This document shows positions 1 through 8,494 of a stretch of 64,000 bases of DNA, piece by piece (the first letter of the stretch is position 1; each line of letters opens with the position of its first letter). Source of the stretch: Geoglobus ahangari (GTDB taxonomy: Archaea; Halobacteriota; Archaeoglobi; Archaeoglobales; Archaeoglobaceae). Where the stretch lies: assembly GCF_001006045.1 (NCBI RefSeq), contig NZ_CP011267.1, positions 1,706,094-1,770,093 of the forward strand, written 5' to 3'. A model generated the notes under the pieces. It did not search any database. It was not told the origin of the DNA and saw only the letters and a list, made by a program, of their open reading frames with translations. The position numbers were made by a program, and so were the translations under genes.

Positions 1-1200
1 GTATATCAGGTTGCTGTTGGTTGAGATCGCAAACTTCTCCCATGCCCTCCGCTTGTTTATCCTCGAGTTCAGTCTCCTGTAGAGTGCCCTGATGTCCTCG
101 GTAAGCGCCCCGAAGTCGTGAGTAGTGAGGTACTTCAGGCTCTCGAGTATGTTGCCACCTCTCGCAGATGCTGACGCGCCGAGGCTCATTATGAAGGACG
201 GCGCGTTTCTGTCCTTCTCCATTATCAGCTTCTCCTCCTTCTTGGCCGCGTATCCGGGAATGAGCAGCGGAAGTATGGAGATGGCGACTATGAACATGAA
301 TGGCAGGTTTATCAGGCCGTAAACGTAGTTGGCGAAGAGCAGGGCGGTGAAGACAATCAGGAACAGAACCATGGATACGGCAAACAGTCTGTAAAGCCTC
401 CTGTCGACGATCGTGTACTCTCCAGAGGTCTGCCAGAGCGGGTCTTCGGGCACCACCGCTTTCAGATAGATCATGACTCCTATCTCGGCGATGAAGAAGA
501 ATATCATGATGAGGTATAGGGTGAACTTTATGCTTATCCCCGTGAGGAAAGGCATTATTATCGCAAATGCCGCAAAGAAGCTCAGAGAGAGAATTATCGA
601 GACGTATATCTCCTTGAAGATGTCTATGCTGTACATCTTGCCGTTGTAGAGGGTTACGAAATCCTCCATGACAACCTTCTGCTCCCTCTTGATGAACTCC
701 TTGAAGTCCTCACCGCTGTCAAGCTCGTGAGCCATCCTGTCGAGGAAGTCCGAGAATATCTTGCTCGGGGTTCTCTTGGCTATGAACCTACACGCCTGAG
801 CGAGATTTCTCCTCCACTTATCCATCAGCAGGAATATTTTTCTCGTTTCCTCGGCCAGAGCCTTGTACTCCTTCCTCTCAGAGAGAATCTTCATGAGCTC
901 CTTCCTGTCGATTTCTGAAGTGGAGAGGGCGCCCATGTGGGTTATGTAGAAGTGTATGTTGCTGTCGATCTCGTTCTTCATCCTCACCTCGACCATCTTG
1001 ATGTAGAGCAGGGCTGGGAGCAGGAGGAAGAGCGGAACGAACAGCACGAGAAGCCTGAACATTCCAAGAAACTCGAGGGATGAGTAGAGGACGAAGTAGA
1101 TGAGGAAGAACAGGACGAGAGCACCGAGTAGGGATGGAAGCAGAATGAACTTCAGGTACCTCTCCACGTTTATGCCAAGGTGTCTGACGTTCATGCCCAT
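1..1200 (-). CDS. flaJ: Archaellum assembly membrane protein FlaJ/ArlJ (C-terminus off window)
   Basis: Polytopic membrane platform of the archaellum motor, the partner of the FlaI ATPase. The minus-strand frame opens with ATG at 1200 and stays open for 400 codons to the window edge, so roughly the last quarter of a usual ~550-residue FlaJ is missing. The N-terminus begins MGMNVRHLGINVERYLKF. It is followed by hydrophobic segments around 1020-1110 and 480-640, with a long charged cytoplasmic stretch between them, as in T2SF-family platform proteins. The start overlaps the flaI stop by one base (TGATG), so the two are translationally coupled. Assignment rests on topology and position as last gene of the fla operon; a complete sequence would confirm it. 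Confidence 0.9.
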   Translation of the reverse strand, partial: MGMNVRHLGINVERYLKFILLPSLLGALVLFFLIYFVLYSSLEFLGMFRLLVLFVPLFLLLPALLYIKMVEVRMKNEIDSNIHFYITHMGALSTSEIDRKELMKILSERKEYKALAEETRKIFLLMDKWRRNLAQACRFIAKRTPSKIFSDFLDRMAHELDSGEDFKEFIKREQKVVMEDFVTLYNGKMYSIDIFKEIYVSIILSLSFFAAFAIIMPFLTGISIKFTLYLIMIFFFIAEIGVMIYLKAVVPEDPLWQTSGEYTIVDRRLYRLFAVSMVLFLIVFTALLFANYVYGLINLPFMFIVAISILPLLIPGYAAKKEEKLIMEKDRNAPSFIMSLGASASARGGNILESLKYLTTHDFGALTEDIRALYRRLNSRINKRRAWEKFAISTNSNLIY

Positions 1201-2843
1201 CACAGCCTGAAAGGCAACCCCTCTATTCCCTTCTTGTAGAAGTTCCAGATTATCCTAACAACCTCGTAGTAATCGAATATCTTCTCCTCAACCATCCTGC
1301 TCAGTATCCTCGCCCTCAGCTCGAGCTCGTTGTAGATCTCCCTTGGATCCTCATAGCCGGCAGTCTGGGCGATCTTGTTCTCCAGAATGTAGCTGTTGTA
1401 AAGCCCCCTGAAGATATGCTCGTCATTCACGCTGTCCCATTCAAAGACCGACCTCGTCACAACCCCTCCGATCTCCTCATAGTACCCCTCAATCTCCTCA
1501 ACGACGAGGCACCTTCTCAGGAACTGCCCCTTCCTGTACACTGCCTGCTGGATGAGTGCGACGTTGAGGTTGTCGATGAAGGTTATCGGCACGTTGATCG
1601 GGTCTCCCGTCAGCCTCTGTATGAGCTTCTTGACACTCCCAGCGTGGAATGTTGCGAGGACAGGGTGACCGGTCTGCATGGCCTGAAACGCGATGGAACC
1701 CTCCTTTCCTCTGATCTCTCCGACTATGATGTAGTTGGGCCTGCTTCTCAGCGCAGCCCTCAGCAGGTCGAACAGATCCACCTTTCCTGCCTCGCCCCTC
1801 TCCCTCGTGTTGAGCTGCTGCCAGACCGCGTGGGGTACCTGAACCTCCGGAGTGTCCTCGGCAGTGTAAATCTTCGAGTCGGGCTTGATGAAGGGGATCA
1901 TGGCGTTGAGTGTGGTTGTTTTTCCGCTCGCAGTCTCACCGCTGACCCATATGCTCATCCCGTACTCCAGGCAGAGCCAGAGGTAGGCTGCAACCTCGGC
2001 GCTCAGGGTTCCCCAGTTGATGAGCTGGGTGATGCTTATCGGCACTGCTGTGAACTTCCTGATTGTGAATGACGGACCCTTGAGGCTGACGTCTGTGGAG
2101 TAGATTATGTTGATTCTGCTCCCGTCTGGCAGGGAGCCATCGACAATCGGCTCCTTCTCGCTGACCGGCCTGCCCATCCTCTCTCCGAGGTTCTTCAGGA
2201 ACTCCGCCATCTTCAGATCGTCGCCGAAGTCTATGTTCGTTGGCATCATGTCGAAGATCTTGTGGACGATGTGGGTGTTTTTCGGGCCAATTACGTGAAT
2301 GTCCTCGATGTACGGATCCCTGATTAGTGGCTCCAAAGGCCCGGTTCCAACGACCTCCCTCTTTATCAGGTAGCGAAAGTTGTAGGCCTCCTCCCTCGTG
2401 AGAGGGATTTTTGAGAAAGACAGCGAGAAGCGGCTCCTCTTCTTGTAGTCCTTCCGCACGCTGGTAACCTCCACCACCTGATCGAAGAGCTTGTCTATCA
2501 GCCTCTCCATCTCCTCGTCGCTCTCAGGTGGTGGCTCATATGGCGCGAGCTCGAGCATCGCGTCGAGAACCGCATTGAACTTGTCTTCCTCTTCCCTCCT
2601 CAGCCTCGGCTCTATTGCTATGTAGTGCTTCTTCCCCTCTCTGTCGGTGTAGATGTGAATGAAAACGGGATCGCCTACAGGGTAGATTATGTTCGGCCTC
2701 GGGAGGGACTTCATCTCCCTCGAGAGCTGGACGACGAAGTTGGGAATCGTGCCCTCCCTCTTTCTGAAACTGTCCAGATACCTCTTCAGGTGAGGGTTCC
2801 TCTTCAGGGCAACGTCCAGCCTGTCGCTGACTATTGCCTTCAT
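1200..2843 (-). CDS. flaI: Archaellum motor ATPase FlaI/ArlI
   Basis: Hexameric secretion-type ATPase that powers archaellum assembly and rotation at the cytoplasmic face of FlaJ. 547 residues, normal for the family. The Walker A motif GETASGKTTT is near residue 305, the Walker B-like VGEIRG near 373, and the typical His box lies between and after them (ATFHAG). The N-terminal ~200 residues form the variable domain that contacts FlaH. It follows flaH with one base between them and precedes flaJ with a one-base overlap, so flaH-I-J forms one translational unit. The PilB/GspE family is certain; the archaellum role follows from the neighbours. Confidence 0.97.
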   Translation of the reverse strand: MKAIVSDRLDVALKRNPHLKRYLDSFRKREGTIPNFVVQLSREMKSLPRPNIIYPVGDPVFIHIYTDREGKKHYIAIEPRLRREEEDKFNAVLDAMLELAPYEPPPESDEEMERLIDKLFDQVVEVTSVRKDYKKRSRFSLSFSKIPLTREEAYNFRYLIKREVVGTGPLEPLIRDPYIEDIHVIGPKNTHIVHKIFDMMPTNIDFGDDLKMAEFLKNLGERMGRPVSEKEPIVDGSLPDGSRINIIYSTDVSLKGPSFTIRKFTAVPISITQLINWGTLSAEVAAYLWLCLEYGMSIWVSGETASGKTTTLNAMIPFIKPDSKIYTAEDTPEVQVPHAVWQQLNTRERGEAGKVDLFDLLRAALRSRPNYIIVGEIRGKEGSIAFQAMQTGHPVLATFHAGSVKKLIQRLTGDPINVPITFIDNLNVALIQQAVYRKGQFLRRCLVVEEIEGYYEEIGGVVTRSVFEWDSVNDEHIFRGLYNSYILENKIAQTAGYEDPREIYNELELRARILSRMVEEKIFDYYEVVRIIWNFYKKGIEGLPFRL

Positions 2844-2844
2844 A

Positions 2845-3540
2845 TCACGCCACCGCTGCTATCTCGACCACAAGCCCTATCTTCGGCTCCACCCTGAAGG
2901 CTATCTGCTTCTGGTACTGCCCCGGAGCGAGGTTGTACTTCTTGATGGTCATCATGTTCTTCACGTCCGAGCCAAACTTCTTCAGGGAGCACTCGGCAAG
3001 GAATGTTGAAGCGGTTTCGAGCTCCAACATGGCGCTTTCGTCGATCTCCCCAGGAACTGCGGTGGCTATAACCGACCTTCCGGTGGCGGAAATCCTCTTG
3101 AGAAATGCGACAAGATCTATGGCCGATTCGGGGTTGATGTCGAATTTTACAAGGGATGAGAGTGAATCGATGATTATTACCTCCGCATCAAAAACGTGTT
3201 TTGCGGAGATCAGCCTGTTAACGTAATCCTGCCTCTTTCTGGGCAGGCTTATCAGCGGATAAACGGGAAAAAACTTCAGCTTTCCAGCTATAATTTCCTT
3301 CTCCACAGAATAACCAACACTGGACATCTGCTTCACAAAATCGACGGTCGTGAACTGGGTGGAGAGGTACGTTACGGTAACATCGTTCTTGAGCAGGCCG
3401 TAGACCATCCTCTGACACACTATGCTCTTTCCGCTCCCGCTCTCTCCGATTATGACTCCAAGGGTTCCCTTCGGGATCCCCCCTCCGATTTTCTTGTGGA
3501 ACTCATCGTTCTGGATCTGGACTGAGTAGAAGGATACCAC
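2845..3540 (-). CDS. flaH: Archaellum RecA-like ATPase FlaH/ArlH
   Basis: KaiC/RecA-fold ATP-binding protein that forms a ring under FlaI-FlaJ. 231 residues. Walker A is GESGSGKS at about residues 32-39 and Walker B is VIIIDSLSSL near residue 104. The start is a GTG at 3540 with an upstream GGGGTGATC ribosome site, six bases after the flaG stop. In related archaea FlaH binds ATP without much hydrolysis and regulates FlaI; that is family knowledge, not visible here. Its position between flaG and flaI matches the canonical euryarchaeal order. Confidence 0.95.
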   Translation of the reverse strand: MVSFYSVQIQNDEFHKKIGGGIPKGTLGVIIGESGSGKSIVCQRMVYGLLKNDVTVTYLSTQFTTVDFVKQMSSVGYSVEKEIIAGKLKFFPVYPLISLPRKRQDYVNRLISAKHVFDAEVIIIDSLSSLVKFDINPESAIDLVAFLKRISATGRSVIATAVPGEIDESAMLELETASTFLAECSLKKFGSDVKNMMTIKKYNLAPGQYQKQIAFRVEPKIGLVVEIAAVA

Positions 3541-3546
3541 TGCCGA

Positions 3547-3984
3547 TCACCCCTGGAACTCGAACGTCTTCTTCACACCAACATCCGATATCACACTGAG
3601 CCTCACATCTCCGCTGAGCTGGGGGGTGTAGACGTACAGCGTCGCGGTCTCTCCGGGCTTTATCGAGACCTTGTCCGAGGTGAAGTCCACAACTGTTCCG
3701 TTCAGCATGACTGTGAGGGTCTTGTTGGTTGTGTAAAGCTCCTCAGTCCCCGTGTTTTTCAGGTAGATTATGTACGCTCCAAGCGTTGAGTTGTACACAA
3801 CATTAACAGGGTCGTTTATTATCTCGAAGTCGGTGCCCACGAGCTTCTTGAGGTTCTCCCCCTGCTCGTTCGCCTCTATTGCGATCTTCTGGACTGTGAT
3901 GAACATCACCGCTGATGCTGATGAGGCGATGATCACCGCTGTTATGAAGATGATCAGGTGTGTGGCAACCTCACCGAATCCCAT
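3547..3984 (-). CDS. flaG: Archaellum stator component FlaG/ArlG
   Basis: Small pseudo-periplasmic protein, 145 residues, with one N-terminal membrane helix (about residues 7-30) followed by a beta-rich domain of ~110 residues. In other archaea FlaG and FlaF form a complex that anchors the motor to the S-layer. The archaellin-like beta-sandwich is suggested by alternating hydrophobic strands and phrases such as YLKNTGTEEL. It is distinguished from FlaF by gene order (second of the pair, next to flaH), which is the main basis for the name. One base separates its start from the flaF stop. Confidence 0.85.
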   Translation of the reverse strand: MGFGEVATHLIIFITAVIIASSASAVMFITVQKIAIEANEQGENLKKLVGTDFEIINDPVNVVYNSTLGAYIIYLKNTGTEELYTTNKTLTVMLNGTVVDFTSDKVSIKPGETATLYVYTPQLSGDVRLSVISDVGVKKTFEFQG

Positions 3985-3985
3985 C

Positions 3986-4423
3986 TCAGGTCACCACGTA
4001 GGTTGTATACAGCGCGTATCCATTGTCCGCCACAACCTTCAGCCTGTGAGATGTCCCATTTCCACCGGGAAGGAAGTAAGCGTTTATCTCGACCGCAGTC
4101 TCGGGGTACAGCTTGCTCCTGTTGTAGTCAAAGCCGTACTTTATCCCGTCAACTATCAGGTCGAAGTTCTCGAGGTTCAGGGTTGTTGTGCCCGTGTTCT
4201 TCAGAACCACGGTGAGGTTGTGGCTCGTCGCTGTCGCATTTGTCGCACTCACGCTCAGAAACTCCATGCGGGTGTTGGAGGATGCTTCGATCCTGTCCTT
4301 CTTCTCCCTGAGCTCGCTCACGTAGGTTTTCGCCGTGTCGCTCGCTATGCTGTACACGAGGCCGAACACCGCCAGACTGAACACAAAAATTATTGTGAAT
4401 GCAGCGGTGGTGCTAAAGCCCAT
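3986..4423 (-). CDS. flaF: Archaellum stator component FlaF/ArlF
   Basis: 145-residue protein with an N-terminal membrane helix (about residues 8-27), a short charged linker, and a beta-sandwich with the phrase VVLKNTGTTTLNLENF, which resembles the adjacent FlaG and suggests ancient duplication. Known FlaF proteins bind S-layer protein and act as part of the stator. The ATG at 4423 lies 11 bases inside the end of flaD/E, so the pair is probably translationally coupled. The F and G names depend on gene order rather than on diagnostic residues. Confidence 0.85.
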   Translation of the reverse strand: MGFSTTAAFTIIFVFSLAVFGLVYSIASDTAKTYVSELREKKDRIEASSNTRMEFLSVSATNATATSHNLTVVLKNTGTTTLNLENFDLIVDGIKYGFDYNRSKLYPETAVEINAYFLPGGNGTSHRLKVVADNGYALYTTYVVT

Positions 4424-5384
4424 TTATCTCACTTACCCCCTTCTTTATCCTGTATATCTGCCTCTCGACCTCGTGCAGTATCTCCTTGTTCATCCTGCCC
4501 GTCTTCAGCGCCTCTATGAAGAGCAGGGACATTATGTGATCCTGAACGTTCATGTACCCCACAGGCCTCCAGTCCGAACTCTCGTGGTAGAGCCTTATGC
4601 CCTTCGCATACCTCAGAATGTCGAACATCATGCTCTCGGAAATCCACCCTATGTCCACGTAGTAGTCCAGCACATCCTCAAGCCCGCTGTAGCCGACCCT
4701 CTCAATCATGTACTCGATCCACTTCAGCAGAAACATCATCGACCTCGTGTTGGACGGAATTCTGTCGAGATAAACCTGATCTGCCTGAGCCCGCTCCCTC
4801 GACAGCGAGAGAGCCTGAGCCGGTGGTCTTATGTCAGGCACTCCAAACCCGAAACCCCTACCTCTCTCTTCCTGCTCCACACTTTCGCCTCCACCAGATC
4901 TTACAAGGTCTTCAAACCCCCTCTCCTCAGCCTCAACCTTGGCAACATCAGCGCTCTGAACCTCTCCGCCAACCTCCTCGACCTCAGGCGCTGGTGACAC
5001 GTCCGGAACCTGAGCTTCCTGGTGTGACGGCACAGGCCCAGATTTGGACAACTTTTCCAGAAGCTTCTCCAGCCGGTCTATCTTGCTGTACAGGTCTGCC
5101 ACATCAATGTCGATCCTGTCGCGTAGCTTCTTTTCGACGTTCTGCACGATCTTCTCGACCTGCTCCTCCGTGACCCTCCTGCCCTTCAGAAGCTCGTAGA
5201 GATCCCTGATAACGACTGCGGGTATCCTCCCCTTGTAGCTTTCGAGCTTGTTCTTGAGCTCTGACTCGCTGAGGTACTTGCTCTTTTCCTCCTTCCTCTG
5301 CTCCTGCTGGTCGCTCTCCTCTTCGCCTCCACCTCCACCCTGGATCTCGTCAAGATAGATGACCTTCCTGATGTCATCACTCAA
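4413..5384 (-). CDS. flaD: Archaellum cytoplasmic ring protein FlaD/E (ArlD/E)
   Basis: 323-residue cytoplasmic protein that should belong to the ArlCDE ring linking the archaellum motor to chemotaxis input through CheF. The N-terminal two thirds are charged and low in complexity (acidic and Gln-rich, residues ~15-200, including a coiled segment near 60-115). The C-terminal ~125 residues carry the conserved FlaE-type domain, recognisable by YLDRIPSNTRSMMFLLKWIE and WISESMMFDILRYAKG. It is best called FlaD with an E domain, because no separate flaE is present. The start at 5384 overlaps the flaC end by 8 bases. Confidence 0.88.
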   Translation of the reverse strand: MSDDIRKVIYLDEIQGGGGGEEESDQQEQRKEEKSKYLSESELKNKLESYKGRIPAVVIRDLYELLKGRRVTEEQVEKIVQNVEKKLRDRIDIDVADLYSKIDRLEKLLEKLSKSGPVPSHQEAQVPDVSPAPEVEEVGGEVQSADVAKVEAEERGFEDLVRSGGGESVEQEERGRGFGFGVPDIRPPAQALSLSRERAQADQVYLDRIPSNTRSMMFLLKWIEYMIERVGYSGLEDVLDYYVDIGWISESMMFDILRYAKGIRLYHESSDWRPVGYMNVQDHIMSLLFIEALKTGRMNKEILHEVERQIYRIKKGVSEINGL

Positions 5385-5877
5385 AGCTGATCACCCCCTC
5401 ATACAGGACCTCATTCACAACCTCCTTCAGGTTCACAGCGCTCCTGTAGATCATCCTGATGTCCATCTGGAGGTCGAGGATCAGCTCCTCGAACTCCTCG
5501 ATCTTTTTCTCGAGCTCATCTATCCTCTCAAAGCTGAGCTTTGTCGCTTTTGAGCTTCCAACGAACGGATTGATCTGGGCTGAGACGACCTCGTACAGAG
5601 CCATCATATCCTTCATTGACTCCTCGATCTTCTTCATCTCATCTCTCAGCCCATCTATCTCCTTCTTCAGGTTGCTCATCGAGATGTCCATTCTCGGCAG
5701 TCTGTTCTCGATGTCGCTCAGCCTCTCGTTGATCTTCATTATCATGTCGTCGTCCTGCGATTCCTGAGCCTGAGGTTCGCTAACCTCTTCTTCAACAACC
5801 TCTTCCTCTTCCACCTGCTCTTCGACCACCTCCTCCTCTTTCTCCTTTTTTAGCTTTTTTAATAAATTAAACCCCAT
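5377..5877 (-). CDS. flaC: Archaellum ring protein FlaC/ArlC
   Basis: 166 residues from the ATG at 5877, which has a strong GAGGTGA ribosome site five bases upstream. A longer reading frame exists but would begin inside the flaB coding sequence and lacks such a site. The protein has an amphipathic, basic N-terminus (MGFNLLKKLKKEKEEE) that could associate with the membrane, then an acidic run, a coiled-coil region (about residues 40-95), and a conserved C-terminal block containing FVGSSKATKLSFERIDELE. FlaC works with FlaD/E in the cytoplasmic ring below the motor. It sits between flaB and flaD/E as expected. Confidence 0.87.
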   Translation of the reverse strand: MGFNLLKKLKKEKEEEVVEEQVEEEEVVEEEVSEPQAQESQDDDMIMKINERLSDIENRLPRMDISMSNLKKEIDGLRDEMKKIEESMKDMMALYEVVSAQINPFVGSSKATKLSFERIDELEKKIEEFEELILDLQMDIRMIYRSAVNLKEVVNEVLYEGVISFE

Positions 5878-5917
5878 AAAAATCACCTCAAAAAATATTG
5901 GAGAAAGGGCGCTGCGA

Positions 5918-6595
5918 TTACTGGAGCTCAACGACCGACTCAGTGTATGCTGCAGGTGTGGTGAACTCGATTATACCCGGAGCACCGAACTCAGGCCTGA
6001 CCTCTCCAGAGACGGAGGTTCTCGGAGCCCATCCACCGAAGGCAGAGCTGACGTTGATCGTGAGTATCACCTTGTCTCCCGCGTTGATCACCGGGTAGCT
6101 ACCAGAGGTGATCGAGCCGTCCTCGTCCTGCAGCACGATTATACCGAAGTCTGTGGATGCGGAAAGGTTGGCCCATGCAGCCTGAGTCGTGTCAAACGTG
6201 TCTGAGATTCCAGAGGTTCCATCTGTGAACGCCGCGGTGTTCTGCTTGAACGTAACGGTCTTGCTACCGTCGTAGAGTGTAATCTTGGTGGCGTTGAGGT
6301 CTATCTCCTGCCCACCAGTGTTGACCTCCACATATATCGCGAGAAGGTCGACAGTACCGCTAGCGCTTCTCGGACTGTCCACATGTCCGAGCACCTTCAC
6401 AACCTTAATACCGCTCGCAACCTCTTGGGTCGTCTGCCTTCCGGTGGCCATGGCCTTCTGCTGCAGGAAGCCGACTGTCTGTATCAGCACTGCAGCGCTC
6501 ACTGCCGCCACCAGCACGATGGCGATGAAGACTATCAGTATTTCAATTCCTATCGCACCCTTCTCGTCCTTTTTAAACCCCTTCTTCCGTACCAC
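5918..6595 (-). CDS. flaB: Archaellin (filament subunit) FlaB
   Basis: Major filament protein, about 225 residues. A class III signal peptide is clear: charged N-terminus, the cleavage region DEKG|AIGIEILIVF for the prepilin peptidase FlaK, and a long hydrophobic helix that forms the filament core (VAAVSAAVLIQTVGFLQQKA). The GTG at 6595 is preferred over an ATG 27 bases upstream. It has an AGGAGGTG ribosome site seven bases ahead, and the likely TATA box at 6636-6646 would place the transcript start near 6616, downstream of the ATG. Only one archaellin is present here, whereas several relatives have two or more. It is first in the operon, with a 40-base gap to flaC. Confidence 0.95.
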   Translation of the reverse strand: MVRKKGFKKDEKGAIGIEILIVFIAIVLVAAVSAAVLIQTVGFLQQKAMATGRQTTQEVASGIKVVKVLGHVDSPRSASGTVDLLAIYVEVNTGGQEIDLNATKITLYDGSKTVTFKQNTAAFTDGTSGISDTFDTTQAAWANLSASTDFGIIVLQDEDGSITSGSYPVINAGDKVILTINVSSAFGGWAPRTSVSGEVRPEFGAPGIIEFTTPAAYTESVVELQ

Positions 6596-6635
6596 CGCAC
6601 AACACCTCCTTTGGCACTCCATTGTTTATCGGGAA

Positions 6636-6646
6636 CAAATAAAACC
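6636..6646 (-). promoter_or_regulatory. Candidate TATA box of the archaellum operon
   Basis: The minus strand reads GGTTTTATTTG, an AT-rich element about 25 bases ahead of a transcript start that would leave a ~20-base leader carrying the AGGAGGTG site before the GTG of flaB. The element is a poor match to an ideal archaeal TATA box, and the placement rests on spacing. Confidence 0.45.
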
Positions 6647-6817
6647 ATTTTTTGCAAGTCGGTTGGTATTTGATATAACACGTACAAATCTACCTACATA
6701 TGCACCTGCATAGGCTGGGAATGGAGTTCGAAAAACGAGAAAAAGAGGATCCAACGCAGAGAAAGACGGCAGAAACAAACCATAAGAGCTGTTCAATTCG
6801 CTAACAAATTTTTAGTG

Positions 6818-6883
6818 GGGGGTGCCAACAAAACTATCGGTGGCGGCGGGATCGATGCAAAACGCACTAAATGAGGCACCCCC
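6818..6883. repeat. Nine-base inverted repeat enclosing 48 bases
   Basis: GGGGGTGCC at 6818-6826 is exactly matched by its complement GGCACCCCC at 6875-6883. On the plus strand the right arm is followed by GTGTTTTTATATGG, a T-run that would suit a terminator, but the 48-base loop is long for one. It could be the basal stem of a small RNA or leader, or the ends of a tiny mobile remnant. No protein frame explains it. Confidence 0.5.
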
Positions 6884-6972
6884 GTGTTTTTATATGGCGT
6901 TCGATGTAAATAAATGTTTTGGTGTCAGATTGTTCGAAAATCCTTACACAAAATCAGGATTAACAGCGAATA

Positions 6973-6982
6973 AAATTTATAA
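6973..6982 (+). promoter_or_regulatory. TATA box for the gene at 7006
   Basis: AAATTTATAA is centred about 28 bases ahead of the ATG at 7006, giving a leaderless or nearly leaderless transcript. No ribosome site is visible, in agreement. Confidence 0.65.
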
Positions 6983-7005
6983 TAGCATAAACCCACTGAT
7001 TAAAC

Positions 7006-7647
7006 ATGGCCAACCTCGTAGTGTCTCAGATGATCAGGGACATTGAGAAGTACGGCTGCAGAACCGTGATATTCTACGAGAACATATATCCAGCCATCGC
7101 ATTCTTCAAAAAGATTATGGAGGGCAGGGAGAACGTTAACCTCCTCCTGTTCTCAAACAACTCGTACAGACAGCTGAAGCTCCTGTCGAAGCTCTCAGAC
7201 ATTGACCTGTCAGCAGCAAAGACCATCCTCATAAACAGGGACGGACGGGGAGATGCCGACGTAATCTTCAGATACGATCAGGTCGAGGATCTCTACAGCC
7301 ACGTCAGCGAGCTCAGCGGGACGCTCGTCGTACTCGGAAGATCACACCTAAAGATCGTGTCGGACGAGTACATAGCCATCCTGTTCGACATACTCGAGAG
7401 CCTCAACAACGGAACGCAGGTCTACGCCTTCACGAATTACAGAAGCTACACTGAAAGGGAGGTTGCCATGATATCCAGCCTCTTCGACGTGGCTATAGTG
7501 CTGAAAAAGCAGGAGGAGTACTTCGGGTTTGGAGAGGAGATCTACGAGTTCCACATAATCCAGAGCATAATTCCGGAGATAAAGCCGGGAATGGACTACT
7601 TCAAGGTCAGTGAGGAGATGAAGGTCATAGGGAGGCACAACGGATAA
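7006..7647 (+). CDS. KaiC/FlaH-like (RecA-fold) protein without a P-loop, divergent from the archaellum operon
   Basis: 213 residues, no membrane segment. Repeated strand-helix units (TVIFYENIYPAIAFF, VNLLLFSNN, TLVVLGRSHLKIV, TQVYAFTNYRSYTERE) look like a RecA/KaiC core, but there is no GxxxxGK[ST] Walker A. It therefore resembles the archaeal DUF257 or FlaH-like paralogues that have lost nucleotide-binding residues. It is transcribed away from flaB from its own TATA box at 6973-6982, and this position suggests a link to archaellum assembly or regulation. The family call is tentative and the link to motility is inference from position only. Confidence 0.5.
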   Translation: MANLVVSQMIRDIEKYGCRTVIFYENIYPAIAFFKKIMEGRENVNLLLFSNNSYRQLKLLSKLSDIDLSAAKTILINRDGRGDADVIFRYDQVEDLYSHVSELSGTLVVLGRSHLKIVSDEYIAILFDILESLNNGTQVYAFTNYRSYTEREVAMISSLFDVAIVLKKQEEYFGFGEEIYEFHIIQSIIPEIKPGMDYFKVSEEMKVIGRHNG

Positions 7648-7678
7648 CCTAATAAAGCCACCATGCATCCTACGCCCC

Positions 7679-8491
7679 ATGAAGCTCAGGGTGGCTCACA
7701 CACCGGATGCAGACGATGCCTTCATGTTCTACGCGATGGTGGAGGGTAAAATCAAGTTGGGCTTTGAGGTTGAGCACATAATTGAGGACATAGAGAACCT
7801 GAACAGGCGCGCTTTTCAGGGCGATCTCGAGGTCACCGCTCTCTCCGTTCACGCTTACGCCTACCTCAGCGACAGGTACAGAATTCTGTCCGCAGGGGCG
7901 AGCGTTGGGGATGGATACGGGCCGATAGTCGTTGCGAGGGAAGAGATCGATCTTGAGGGAAAGAGGATCGCGATACCGGGAAGGTACACTTCTGCTGCGC
8001 TCTACCTGAAGCTCGCCCTCGACAGTTTTGAGCTCGTTGAGATGAGGTTCGACAGGATAATGCAGGCGGTTAAGGACGGAGATGTGGACGCGGGTCTGCT
8101 GATACACGAGGGGCAGCTCACATACAGGGAGCACGGGCTTGAGAAGGTTCTCGACCTCTGGGAGTGGTGGCACGAGAGAACTGGCCTTCCAATGCCTCTC
8201 GGCGTGAACGTGATCTCGAGGAGCGTGCCGGAGGACGTGCAGGTTGAGTTTCTGAGGGCCATGAGGGAGAGCATAGATTACGCCATCAGAAACCCAGATG
8301 AGGCAACGAGGTATGCGATGAGGTATGCGAGGGGCATGGACTTCGAAACCACCAAGAGGTTTGCGATGATGTACGTGAACGAGTACACATACAGGATGCC
8401 GGAGAGTGTTGTGGAGGCCATGAACAGGCTCTTCGAGATGGCAGAGGAGAGAGGGATCCTGAAAAAGCCACCCCTCGACATCCTCTTCTGA
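7679..8491 (+). CDS. mqnD: 1,4-dihydroxy-6-naphthoate synthase MqnD
   Basis: Enzyme of the futalosine pathway of menaquinone synthesis; MqnD makes 1,4-dihydroxy-6-naphthoate from cyclic dehypoxanthine futalosine. 270 residues with the family's opening THTPD-like phrase (AHTPDADDAFMFYAMVEGKI), the central ALSVHAYAYLSDRYRIL, and LGVNVISR. The fold is that of periplasmic-binding proteins, but there is no signal peptide, so it is cytoplasmic. The ATG at 7679 is about 25 bases from an AATAAAG element at 7651, suggesting a leaderless transcript. No other mqn gene lies nearby. Menaquinone is expected in Archaeoglobales respiration and would accept electrons from the Vht hydrogenase further along. 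Confidence 0.9.
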   Translation: MKLRVAHTPDADDAFMFYAMVEGKIKLGFEVEHIIEDIENLNRRAFQGDLEVTALSVHAYAYLSDRYRILSAGASVGDGYGPIVVAREEIDLEGKRIAIPGRYTSAALYLKLALDSFELVEMRFDRIMQAVKDGDVDAGLLIHEGQLTYREHGLEKVLDLWEWWHERTGLPMPLGVNVISRSVPEDVQVEFLRAMRESIDYAIRNPDEATRYAMRYARGMDFETTKRFAMMYVNEYTYRMPESVVEAMNRLFEMAEERGILKKPPLDILF

Positions 8492-8494
8492 TTT

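Larger units (their letters stand above)
6647..7005. other. Intergenic region between the archaellum operon and the divergent gene
   Basis: About 360 bases without a convincing gene. It holds the flaB promoter region on the left, a large inverted repeat at 6818-6883, an AT-rich element at about 6886-6895 (TTTTTATATG), and the promoter of the next gene at 6973-6982. A 74-codon open frame crossing the inverted repeat (6822-7046) has no ribosome site and overlaps the next gene, so I do not call it. Confidence 0.6.

Noticed and set aside
1416..2072. Long open frame antisense to flaI (also similar ones opposite aprA, sat, SepCysS and the acyl-CoA synthetase)
   Set aside because: Antisense frames in GC-rich, strongly coding DNA; no initiation signals and no recognisable domain.
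6822..7046. 74-codon open frame across the inverted repeat before the gene at 7006
   Set aside because: No ribosome site or TATA spacing, overlaps the next gene, and composition is unlike protein genes here.
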